This document shows positions 28,841-36,656 of a stretch of 64,000 nt of DNA, in pieces. A program made the translations under genes and the position numbers. How positions within the stretch are numbered: the stretch's first letter is position 1; every line of letters begins with the position of its first letter. This DNA is from Rhodospirillales bacterium (GTDB lineage: Bacteria; Pseudomonadota; Alphaproteobacteria; Rhodospirillales; Defluviicoccaceae), in NCBI GenBank assembly GCA_016712595.1, contig JADJQT010000001.1:2105501-2169500 (forward strand), read 5' to 3'. Under the pieces are notes generated by a model. It was not told the DNA's origin. It did not search any database and saw only the letters and a program-made list of their open reading frames with translations.

Positions 28841-28879
28841 TGCGGCGTAAGGTCGAGCAGCCGCACCTGCGGCATAAGG
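28841..28879. promoter_or_regulatory. Two direct repeats upstream of the enamidase gene
   Basis: TGCGGCGTAAGG at 28841-28852 and TGCGGCATAAGG at 28868-28879 are 11/12 identical and spaced 27 bases centre to centre, just upstream of the amidohydrolase ribosome site. Such spacing could hold an activator or repressor, but chance repeats cannot be excluded. Confidence 0.25.
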
Positions 28880-28912
28880 CTAAGACTGCAGACCGCAAGG
28901 AGACCCCCACGG

Positions 28913-30106
28913 ATGGCCGATTCCGCTCCGATGCTTTCAGGCACCCCGCATGCGCTCGTCGTCCGCAACATCGGTCTGATCCTCAGCGGTGATCTCGCAC
29001 GCCCGATTCTCGATGCCGATACGGTGCTGTGCGTGGACGGCAAGATCACTACCGTCGGCCGGGCGAAGGACATCGATGGACACGGCGCGGATGTCATCAT
29101 CGACGCCAAGGGCTCGGTCCTCGCGCCGGGACTGATCGACAGCCACGTGCATCCGGTGTTCGGCGACTGGACGCCGCGGCAGAACCAGCTCGGCTGGATC
29201 GACAGTTCGCTCAATGGCGGGGTGACCTCGATGATCTCGGCGGGCGAGGTGCACCTGCCGGGACGGCCGCGCGACATCATCGGCGTCAAGGCTCTGGCGA
29301 TCACCGCGCAGCGCGCATTCACCGGCTTTCGCCCGGCAGGCGTCAAGGTGCATGCCGGCGCACCGGTACTCGAACAGGGGATGGTTGAGAGCGATTTTGC
29401 CGAGCTGGCAGCGGCGGGCGTGCGCCTGCTCGGCGAAGTTGGCCTCGGCAGCGTCAAGGCCGGCGACGAGGCACAGCAAATGGTCGCCTGGGCGCGCAAG
29501 TATGGCATCCGCAGCACCATCCACACCGGCGGACCTTCGATTCCGGGCTCCGGGCTGATCGATGCCGACGTCGTGCTGGCGGCGGACGCCGACGTCATCG
29601 GCCACATCAATGGCGGCCATACGGCGCTGCCGGACGCGCAGATCCGCTGCCTGTGCGAGCGCTGCGATCGGGCGATCGAGCTCGTTCACAACGGCAATGA
29701 ACGCTCGGCGCTGGTGGCGCTGCGCGCAGCCAAGGAACTGGGACAACTCGAGCGGGTGATACTCGGCACCGACGGGCCGGCTGGCTCGGGCGTGCAGCCG
29801 CTCGGCATCCTGCGCATGATCGCCATGCTGGCGAGCCTCGGCGAAATCGCGCCCGAAGTGGCGTTCGCCTTCGCCACCGGCAATACCGCGCGCATTCGCG
29901 GATTGAGTTGCGGACTGATCGAGGTGGGGCGGGACGCCGATCTGGTGCTGATGGACCGGGCGCAGCATTCCGCCGGGGCGGACCTTCTTGCGAGCGTCGC
30001 CCTCGGCGATCTGCCTGGCATCGGCATGGTCATAGTCGACGGCATCGTCCGCGCCGGGCGCAGCCGCAATACGCCGCCCGCCGACCGCGTTCCGGAAATA
30101 CTTTGA
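28913..30106 (+). CDS. Amidohydrolase, enamidase-like (6-oxo-tetrahydronicotinate hydrolase candidate)
   Basis: The protein is 397 residues from the ATG at 28913, with AAGGAG about 10 bases ahead. It has the amidohydrolase metal site GLIDSHVHP (His78, His80), KVHAGAP, STIHTGGP and HINGGHTAL, then the late Asp in LGTDGPAGSG. The overall sequence resembles the Eubacterium barkeri enamidase, which opens the ring of 6-oxo-1,4,5,6-tetrahydronicotinate to 2-formylglutarate in nicotinate breakdown. The nearby reductase and molybdenum hydroxylase support that reading. Other cyclic amidohydrolases remain possible. It is transcribed away from GH3 and toward the chemoreceptor gene. Confidence 0.82.
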   Translation: MADSAPMLSGTPHALVVRNIGLILSGDLARPILDADTVLCVDGKITTVGRAKDIDGHGADVIIDAKGSVLAPGLIDSHVHPVFGDWTPRQNQLGWIDSSLNGGVTSMISAGEVHLPGRPRDIIGVKALAITAQRAFTGFRPAGVKVHAGAPVLEQGMVESDFAELAAAGVRLLGEVGLGSVKAGDEAQQMVAWARKYGIRSTIHTGGPSIPGSGLIDADVVLAADADVIGHINGGHTALPDAQIRCLCERCDRAIELVHNGNERSALVALRAAKELGQLERVILGTDGPAGSGVQPLGILRMIAMLASLGEIAPEVAFAFATGNTARIRGLSCGLIEVGRDADLVLMDRAQHSAGADLLASVALGDLPGIGMVIVDGIVRAGRSRNTPPADRVPEIL

Positions 30107-30188
30107 ACCAGAGATCGCTTCGATTGTCCGGGTAACCAGTTCCTCCCGGCCAACGGGCATGGACGCCCGCCGGCCGGGATTGGAAGGC

Positions 30189-30272
30189 TCTCGCCGCGAT
30201 GTGTGGCTATGCGGCGTCTCGCCGCGATGTGTGGCTATGCGGCGTCTCGCCGCGATGTATGGCTATGCGGCA
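30189..30272. repeat. Tandem repeat, 3 x 28 bp
   Basis: The unit TCTCGCCGCGATGTGTGGCT + ATGCGGCG occurs at 30189-30216, 30217-30244 and 30245-30272; the first two are identical and the third differs at two positions. The third unit contains the chemoreceptor stop codon (30263-30265). The repeats fill the space between the convergent enamidase-like and chemoreceptor genes. Confidence 0.9.
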
Positions 30273-32422
30273 CGGATCTCGCTGACGGCGGTGCGCACGG
30301 TCTGGTCGAGGCGTTCGGCCTCGCCCTTGAGCGCGACGGCGGCACTCTGGATGTGCTTCGCCCGGTCGCCGGTTTCGCATGCCGCCGCGTTCAGGCTCGA
30401 CATGTTCTGCGAGGCGACGTCGGTGCCCTGAGCCGCCTGCATGGCGTTGCGGGCGATCTCGTCGGTCGCCGCGCCCTGCTCTTCGACCGCGGCTGCCAGG
30501 GTCGTCGACAGTTCGGCGATCTTCTGGATGGTTTCGCGAATGGCCTGGATGGCGCCGACGGCACCGCTCGTCTTCGCCTGGATATCGGCGATCTGGCTGT
30601 TGATGTCGCCGGTCGCCTGCGCCGTCTGGTTGGCGAGGTTCTTGACCTCGCCGGCAACGACGGCGAACCCCTTGCCGGCATCACCGGCCCGCGCCGCCTC
30701 GATCGTGGCGTTGAGGGCGAGTAGATTGGTCTGTTCGGCGATCGAGTTGATCAGATTGACCACATCGCCGATGCGCCCCGCCGCTTCCGACAAACTGCGA
30801 ACCATCTCGTCGGTACTCGACGCCTGCTGCACGGCCTCCTGGCAGATCCGCGCGGTGTCGGCGACGTTGCGGGCAATCTCGCCGATCGAGGCGCTCAGCT
30901 CCTGGGTTGCCGCCGAGACGCTCTCGACGTTGCCGGCGACCTCGATCGCCGTCTCGCTGGTTGATTCGCCCTGGCGACGGGTATGCTCGGCGTTGCCGGC
31001 CAGACCCTCGGCCTCGTTGAGCAAGGTTCCCGACGAGTTGCCGATGCCATCGATGACGCCGCGCAGCCGCTCATTGAGTGAATTGGCGATGCGATCGAGA
31101 TCCTCGCGCCGTTTAAGATCCGCCGCTGCCTGCATTTCCGCCCGCTCTTGAATCCCGTATGCGAGCTTGACCTTCATCGTGCGCAGGAAATTGGTGGCGC
31201 GGAAGAACTCAGGGACACGGGCGATGCGGATATCGGCGGCGAAATTGCCGGCGGCGAGCGCGGCGAACGCCGCTTCGAGCTGGTCGAGCGGCCGCTGGAT
31301 GGTGGCCTTGTTCATCCGCCACAGGACGACGATGCCGATGGCGCACACTGCGACGATACAGGCAGCGATAATTTCGCGTGCGTTCCGATCGGACGCAGCG
31401 TCAGCATATTCTTCCTGTGCGACGCGGAGCTGCAGGTCGCGCAGCTTGAGATTTGTAGCGACGGCAGCACTGAAGAGCGGAGCGGCCTTGGCGACGAAAT
31501 GCTTGCGCAGCCCGTCGAGGTCGCCTGCGCGCGCCAGCTCGATTGCGGGCTTCAGGCCCTCGTCGACAAAACGGTCACGCTCGGAGATGAACTGTGCGGC
31601 GAGGCGCGATTCCTCCGGCGTAAGGTAGGTCGCCATGTACGCATCCCACGTCCCGTCGATGTTTCTAGCATTGGCCCTGATCTCATCGAACAGCGGGGTG
31701 AGTTCGGCGGGGTCGACGTTCTCGTCGAGCCTGATCTCCGCCATCTGCAGCAGGTGCAGATTATCGCGCATATGATCGGTCATATCGCTGAGCTGGTACA
31801 GTGGTACCGTCCGGTCCTCGAACACCGACTTCAGATGGTAATCGGCATTCAGCATGCCGGCGAGGCCGACCCAGGCGGTCACCAGCAGCATGGCGAACAT
31901 CATGGAAAAGCTGATGATCAGACGGCCGCCGAGACTGGCGCAGAACTGCTCGATCCGGCCGCGCCAGCCCGAGCGGACGATGCGCCCGCCGCGCAGACCC
32001 CAGCCCTTTAGCGTGCCGTCGCGCATCTGCGCGTAGACGCGCTCGGCCTCGGCGATGTCGGCGCGGCTGGGCTTGGTGCGGATGGAAACGAAGCCGGTGA
32101 TCTCGCCATTTTCCATCATCGGCGCGACATTGGCGCGCACCCAGTAGAAGCCGCCGTCCTTGGTGCGGTTCTTGACCAGCCCCTCCCACGAGCCGCCGGC
32201 CTTGATTCGCGACCACAAATCGGCGAACGCGGCCTTGGGCATGTGCGGGTGACGGACGAGGCTGTGTGGCTTGCCGATCAGCTCGCTCTCGGAATAGCCG
32301 CTGATCTTGATGAATTCCTGATTGGCGAAGACAATTCGCCCCTTGGGATCGGTACGCGAGACGAGCAGTTCGCCGTCGGGGAAGTGGGATTCGTGATCGG
32401 TGATGCTCAGGGCTCGCGCCAT
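30263..32422 (-). CDS. Methyl-accepting chemotaxis protein with N-terminal PAS domain
   Basis: The protein is 719 residues. A PAS domain of the Aer type comes first (residues ~18-120: DPKGRIVFANQEFIKISGYS, GGFYWVRANVAP). Transmembrane segment 1 is at ~168-190, a predicted four-helix periplasmic sensor domain at ~191-360, segment 2 (IIAACIVAVCAIGIVVLW), then HAMP and a signalling domain whose hairpin tip reads EQTNLLALNATIEAARAG. No CheR/CheB tether pentapeptide is present at the end. Start at 32422: it is the ATG with GAGG upstream and the one that directly precedes the PAS domain. It is downstream of livF on the same strand, so it may sense the substrate of the transporter or the redox state. 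Confidence 0.92.
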   Translation of the reverse strand: MARALSITDHESHFPDGELLVSRTDPKGRIVFANQEFIKISGYSESELIGKPHSLVRHPHMPKAAFADLWSRIKAGGSWEGLVKNRTKDGGFYWVRANVAPMMENGEITGFVSIRTKPSRADIAEAERVYAQMRDGTLKGWGLRGGRIVRSGWRGRIEQFCASLGGRLIISFSMMFAMLLVTAWVGLAGMLNADYHLKSVFEDRTVPLYQLSDMTDHMRDNLHLLQMAEIRLDENVDPAELTPLFDEIRANARNIDGTWDAYMATYLTPEESRLAAQFISERDRFVDEGLKPAIELARAGDLDGLRKHFVAKAAPLFSAAVATNLKLRDLQLRVAQEEYADAASDRNAREIIAACIVAVCAIGIVVLWRMNKATIQRPLDQLEAAFAALAAGNFAADIRIARVPEFFRATNFLRTMKVKLAYGIQERAEMQAAADLKRREDLDRIANSLNERLRGVIDGIGNSSGTLLNEAEGLAGNAEHTRRQGESTSETAIEVAGNVESVSAATQELSASIGEIARNVADTARICQEAVQQASSTDEMVRSLSEAAGRIGDVVNLINSIAEQTNLLALNATIEAARAGDAGKGFAVVAGEVKNLANQTAQATGDINSQIADIQAKTSGAVGAIQAIRETIQKIAELSTTLAAAVEEQGAATDEIARNAMQAAQGTDVASQNMSSLNAAACETGDRAKHIQSAAVALKGEAERLDQTVRTAVSEIRAA

Positions 32423-32705
32423 CCATGTATCCTCGATCGCCAGCTTGCGTTTGGCGGCGCAAGGCGGTGCGTTGATTTCGCCGCGCCACGAACCTGAGTA
32501 TCGGGCGCGAGACTGGAGCGCGTCCGATCGTTTCGGCCCTGCGAGCCCTGTCCGTACGCGGATTGCGCTGCAGTGATACGCCGACGAGAGTTGACAACAG
32601 GTAAACATTGCGGCGTGACGAGGGCTGACTGGCGGGCCAAACCTGCAACCGGATCGTTCGCACCCCGGCGGGTAACGTCGACGGGAGAGGGGAACCGCGC
32701 GCGGA

Positions 32706-33410
32706 TCACACGGCGAGGTAGGCGCGGGCGGCGGCTTCGTCGGCGAGAAGGGCGTCGATCGCCCCTTCGCAGCGGATACGGCCCTTTTCGATGATGCAGG
32801 CGCGGTCGGCGACGGCGCGGGCGAAGCGCAGGTTCTGCTCGGCGAGCAGGATGGCGAGGCCGGCGCGCTTCATCGCGATCGTGGCATGGACCATGGCATC
32901 GACGACGATCGGCGCGAGCCCCTCCGAGGGCTCGTCGAGCATGATCAGCCGGGGGTTGCCCATCAGGGTGCGGGCGATGGTCAACATCTGCTGCTCGCCG
33001 CCGCTGATTCGCCCGGCAGGGCGTCGACGCAGATCCGCGAGCTTGGGAAAGAGGTCGTAGAGACGCTCCGCCGTCCAGTGGGGCACTCCAACCCGGGGCA
33101 ACTGACGGCCGACGGCGAGGTTTTCCTCGATGCTGAGGCCGGCGAAGATGCGCCGGTCCTCCGGTACCCAGCCGAGCCCGAGGCGGACGGCGGCGCCGGT
33201 CGAGGCCTCGGAAATGTCGTGCCCGGCGAAGACGAGGTGGCCGCGCCGGTGCGGCACCAGGCCGAGGATCGCCTTCAAGGTCGTCGACTTGCCGGCCCCG
33301 TTGCGGCCCAGCAGCGCCAGCGCCTCGCCGGGCGCCACCGTCAGCGAGACATCGAAGAGAATTTGCGCCCGCCCGTAAAAGGCGTCGAGGCGGTGGACTT
33401 CGAGCATCAC
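32706..33410 (-). CDS. livF: Branched-chain-type ABC transporter ATPase LivF
   Basis: The protein is 234 residues. Walker A is GRNGAGKSTT, the signature is ISGGEQQMLTIA and Walker B is RLIMLDEPSEGL. Size and the motif FYGRAQILFDVSL place it in the LivF class. It overlaps livG by 4 bases (ATGA). With LivG, LivHM and the binding protein at 38433 it forms one importer; the neighbours suggest an aromatic acid rather than leucine as the cargo, which is inference. Confidence 0.93.
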   Translation of the reverse strand: MMLEVHRLDAFYGRAQILFDVSLTVAPGEALALLGRNGAGKSTTLKAILGLVPHRRGHLVFAGHDISEASTGAAVRLGLGWVPEDRRIFAGLSIEENLAVGRQLPRVGVPHWTAERLYDLFPKLADLRRRPAGRISGGEQQMLTIARTLMGNPRLIMLDEPSEGLAPIVVDAMVHATIAMKRAGLAILLAEQNLRFARAVADRACIIEKGRIRCEGAIDALLADEAAARAYLAV

Positions 33411-34186
33411 GACCCGCCGCGCGCCAGCGGACTTGATGCACCGCCGTCATCCTCGCCGAGATAGATGGCGCGGACCTCGGGGTCGGCGCGCACCGCCGCC
33501 GGCGCGCCCACGGTCACCATCCGGCCGCGATCGAGGACCATGACCCGGGTCGCATGGCCGAAGACGACGTCCATGTCGTGCTCGGTGAACAGCACGCCGA
33601 TGCGCCGCTCACCGGCGATGGCGGCGGCAAGGCGCATCAGCTCGACGCGCTCGGCCGGGGCCATGCCGGCGGTGGGCTCGTCCATCAGCAGCAGACGTGG
33701 CTCGTTGGCCAGCGCCACCGCAAGCTCGAGCCGCTTGAGATCGCCATAGGCAAGGATGCCGCACGGCCGTTCGGCCTGGTCGGCCATGCCCACCCGCGCC
33801 AGCAGGCCGAGCGCCTCATCGAGATAAAGGCGCGCGGCGCGGGGCCGTAGCGAGAGCAGCCGGCCATGGTGCGACAGCAGCGTCGTCTGCACGTTCTCGA
33901 TGACGCTCATCGTGGTGAACGTCTGGGTGATCTGGAAGGTGCGGCCGACGCCCCGCCGCCAGATTGCCCGCGGGGAGAGCCCGGCGATCGGGCGGCCGTC
34001 GAGCGCGATCGTGCCCGCATCCGGGCGAAGCTGACCCATCAGCATGTTGAAGCAGGTGCTCTTGCCGGCGCCGTTGGGGCCGATCATCGCCAGGATCTCG
34101 CCCGCCGCGAGGTCGAAGTCGATGCCGGCGACCGCATCGATTCCCCCGAACGATTTCTTCAGGCCGCGCACGCTCAGCAGCATCAT
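33407..34186 (-). CDS. livG: Branched-chain-type ABC transporter ATPase LivG
   Basis: The protein is 259 residues. It has Walker A GPNGAGKSTC, the LivG-type signature LAYGDLKRLELAVALA, Walker B LLLMDEPTAGM and the H-loop EHDMDVVFGHA. The start is the ATG at 34186, which overlaps the permease stop (ATGA); the longer in-frame extension lies inside the permease gene. It pairs with LivF as the ATPase heterodimer of the importer. Confidence 0.93.
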   Translation of the reverse strand: MMLLSVRGLKKSFGGIDAVAGIDFDLAAGEILAMIGPNGAGKSTCFNMLMGQLRPDAGTIALDGRPIAGLSPRAIWRRGVGRTFQITQTFTTMSVIENVQTTLLSHHGRLLSLRPRAARLYLDEALGLLARVGMADQAERPCGILAYGDLKRLELAVALANEPRLLLMDEPTAGMAPAERVELMRLAAAIAGERRIGVLFTEHDMDVVFGHATRVMVLDRGRMVTVGAPAAVRADPEVRAIYLGEDDGGASSPLARGGS

Positions 34187-36069
34187 CGCTTGCCCGTGGT
34201 GGGCGGCTCGCCGTCTGCTGTCTCCAGGAGCGGGGCGAGGCGTTCGCGGGCATAGCCGACGATGCCGCGCGGAAAGGCCACGACCAGGGCGACGATGACG
34301 AGGCCGACAATCAGCCGCCAGGCGTCGGTCCACGTCGACAGGCTCACTTGGAGCAGGTCATAGACGCCGGCGCCGACGACGGGGCCGCTGAGTGTCTGCA
34401 CGCCACCCAGCAGCACCATCACCAGCCCCTCGATCGATAAGGGAATGGCGAGGACATCGGGAAAGACGCTGCCCTTGAGGAAGGCGTAGACGCCGCCGGC
34501 GAGCCCGGCGAAGGCGCCGGCGAGAAGAAAGGCGCGGCGCTGGAAGCGGGCGCGATCGACGCCGATGGCGTCCGCTCGCATCGGCGCGTCCCGGCAGGCG
34601 CGCAGCCCCATGCCGAACGGCGCGAAGACGCAGCGGCGCAAGGCGACGATGCCGGAGCCGGTAAGGACGAGGACGACGTAGTAGAAGACCTTGGGTGAGG
34701 ACGCCCAGGCGGCGGGCCAGACGCCGAGGATGCCGTTGTCGCCGCCGGTGACGTCGTACCACTGGAAGGCTACCGACCAGACGATCTGGGCGAAGGCCAG
34801 GGTCAGCATGGCGAGGTAGACGCCGCTCAGCCGCACACAGAAGGCGCCGAAGACGATGGCGCCGGCGCCCGCCGTCAGTGGCGCGAGGGCGAGGGCGAGC
34901 GGCATCGGCGCGCCGAGGTGCGTCGTCGCCAGCGCCGCCGCATAGGCGCCGAGGCCGAAATAGGCCGCATGTCCGAACGAGGCCATGCCGCCGATGCCCA
35001 TCAGGAAGTGCAGGCTGGTGGCGAACAGCGCGAGGATCAGCATCTCGCTGATCACGCCGACGACGTAAGGGCCGGCGAAAGCGGGGATCAGCGCGAGGAT
35101 CAGGGCGAGGACAAAGACGGTATCCCGACGCCCGCGGGTCATCGGACGGAGCGACGCGGTTTCGTCGACCACGGTCGGCGATCGCGCCGCCGCAGCATCC
35201 GGCCGGCCGAGCAGCCCCCACGGACGGACGACGAGGACGATGGCCATGACCACGAAGGCGAGGACGAGGCTGACGCCCGGCAGCACGACGATGCCGAGGG
35301 CGTTGAGCACGCCGAGCAGCACCGCGGCGAGATAGGCGCCGGGCACGCTGCCGAGCCCGCCGACCACGACGACGACGAAGGCCTCGACGATGATCTGCAG
35401 GTCCATCGCGTGGTTGACCGAGGCGTGCGGCAGTTGCACGGCGCCGCCGAGGCCGGCGAGGAAGGCGCCGAGCACGAACACCCCGGTAAACAGCCAGCCC
35501 TGGCGGACGCCAAGCGCGGCGACCATCTCCCGATCCTCGGTGGCGGCGCGCACCAGCACGCCCCAGCGGGTCCAGCGGAACAGGACTGTGAGGCCGAGAA
35601 GGACGAGCGGCCCGAGGGCGATCAGTACCAGGTCGTAGGCGGGAAACGGCGTGCCGAGGATGTCGATCGCGCCTTCGAGCCCCGGCGCGCGCGGCCCCAG
35701 CAGGTCTTGCGGTCCCCAGATCATCGGCACCAGGTCCTCGACGATGAGCACGAGCCCGAAGGTGGCGAGGAGCTGGAACAACTCGGGCGCGCGGTAGATG
35801 CGGCGTAGCAGGGTGATCTCGATCAGCCCGCCGAGCGCGGCGACCGCAAGCGCGGCGAGCAGCAGCGCCGCCCAGAAGCCACCGGGCACAGCGCCGGTCA
35901 GACGCTCGCTCAACGAGTAGGCGATGTATGCCCCCAGCATGTAGAACGAGCCGTGGGCGAAATTGACGATGCGGGTCACCCCGAAGATGATCGACAGGCC
36001 CGAGGCGACAAGGAACAGCGCCGAGGCGCTGGCCAGCCCGTTGAGAACCTGGACGACGAGAAAGTCCAA
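34183..36069 (-). CDS. Fused LivH-LivM permease
   Basis: One polypeptide of ~628 residues holds both permease halves. The first ~290 residues are LivH-like (LVASGLSIIFGVTRIVNFAH; AFVVVVVGGLGSVPGAYLAA), followed by a ~45-residue hydrophilic linker and a LivM-like half (MGIGGMASFGHAAYFGLGAY; LLGGVQTLSGPVVGAGVYDL). Usually these are two genes. The start is uncertain: TTG at 36067-36069 leads straight into DFLVVQVLNGLASASALF, the normal LivH beginning, while ATG 36135 would add 22 polar residues. The gene is followed in overlap by livG and livF. The defence cassette lies just upstream and separates it from its binding protein. Confidence 0.88.
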   Translation of the reverse strand: MDFLVVQVLNGLASASALFLVASGLSIIFGVTRIVNFAHGSFYMLGAYIAYSLSERLTGAVPGGFWAALLLAALAVAALGGLIEITLLRRIYRAPELFQLLATFGLVLIVEDLVPMIWGPQDLLGPRAPGLEGAIDILGTPFPAYDLVLIALGPLVLLGLTVLFRWTRWGVLVRAATEDREMVAALGVRQGWLFTGVFVLGAFLAGLGGAVQLPHASVNHAMDLQIIVEAFVVVVVGGLGSVPGAYLAAVLLGVLNALGIVVLPGVSLVLAFVVMAIVLVVRPWGLLGRPDAAAARSPTVVDETASLRPMTRGRRDTVFVLALILALIPAFAGPYVVGVISEMLILALFATSLHFLMGIGGMASFGHAAYFGLGAYAAALATTHLGAPMPLALALAPLTAGAGAIVFGAFCVRLSGVYLAMLTLAFAQIVWSVAFQWYDVTGGDNGILGVWPAAWASSPKVFYYVVLVLTGSGIVALRRCVFAPFGMGLRACRDAPMRADAIGVDRARFQRRAFLLAGAFAGLAGGVYAFLKGSVFPDVLAIPLSIEGLVMVLLGGVQTLSGPVVGAGVYDLLQVSLSTWTDAWRLIVGLVIVALVVAFPRGIVGYARERLAPLLETADGEPPTTGKR

Positions 36070-36135
36070 AACGCAGCATCCGCGATTGACGTGACGATCA
36101 CCAATGCTGTTGCCCCACCCCGGCGCCGCGGTCAA

Positions 36136-36374
36136 GCCCGGGCCGGGCGGGTGACGTTCCCGTTTCGCCGTTTGTACGTTCCATCGCGATCCGGTGCGTT
36201 ATCCCAACTTCGACTGGGCTGGGTTAGTCTGCGTTCCCGTCCGCTGTGCTCCGCATCGAGACCGAAGAGGCAGTTCTCAAACGAAGATTGACCTGTCGTA
36301 AGCGAGGAGTGACTCACAACTTGAAGCGGCTACACGCATGCAACGGACTTCGCTTCGAATCCACCTACCGCGCA
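36136..36374. other. Left flank of the defence cassette, no gene seen
   Basis: No coding sequence or strong structure is recognised. G+C content falls visibly from about 36240 onward (by eye), so the junction between host operon and acquired cassette probably lies at 36150-36260. No clear flanking direct repeat or integrase was found. Confidence 0.4.
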
Positions 36375-36656
36375 CTATTTGGTGGCAAGTGCGCCTATGA
36401 TCGTGGGCAGATACATCCGAACTTGTTCGCGGTCACTCTCTTTCTCCACCTCTGAGAGTTGCTCGTAGGGTGTGGCAATCTGCTTCTGCCAATGGTCGAC
36501 CAAATGAGGCGGAATAACCAGAGAGCCATCATCCTTCTTTGTGCACTTTTCATGCAGGTACTGCTGCCAATGAGACCAACGTTGGTGCTCTATACTTGCA
36601 AGCTGTTCGATTACCTTTGATAATCGACTCTCTATGGCCCCTCGATCCATTTTCAA
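36375..36656 (-). CDS. Small protein with RyR-like signature, third gene of the TIR-caspase cassette
   Basis: The protein is 93 residues, with no signal peptide or membrane segment. Helical N terminus, then HQRWSHWQQYLHEKC (24-38) and a closing PYEQLSEVEKESDREQV (63-79). The H-x2-W and the P-Y-x2-L-S-x2-E-K-x2-D-R pattern resemble ryanodine-receptor (RyR) repeats, which in prokaryotes occur in nucleotide-signalling and conflict systems; the middle (DGSLVIPPHLVDHW) differs from classical RyR. The assignment is by eye and needs a profile search. Its ATG overlaps the stop of the caspase gene (ATGA), so the two are translationally coupled. A sensor, cofactor or inhibitor of the caspase is plausible; none is shown. 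Codon use and base composition match the other two cassette genes, not the host operon. Confidence 0.7.
   Translation of the reverse strand: MKMDRGAIESRLSKVIEQLASIEHQRWSHWQQYLHEKCTKKDDGSLVIPPHLVDHWQKQIATPYEQLSEVEKESDREQVRMYLPTIIGALATK

Noticed and set aside
34358..36079. 573-codon second frame on the minus strand within the fused permease
   Set aside because: Arg-rich shadow of the membrane protein frame, without hydrophobic segments or motifs.
36330..36380. TTCGAATCC-type sequence that looks like a tRNA T-arm at the left cassette edge
   Set aside because: No complete cloverleaf or acceptor stem can be built around it, and no matching copy is found on the other side. It is probably chance.
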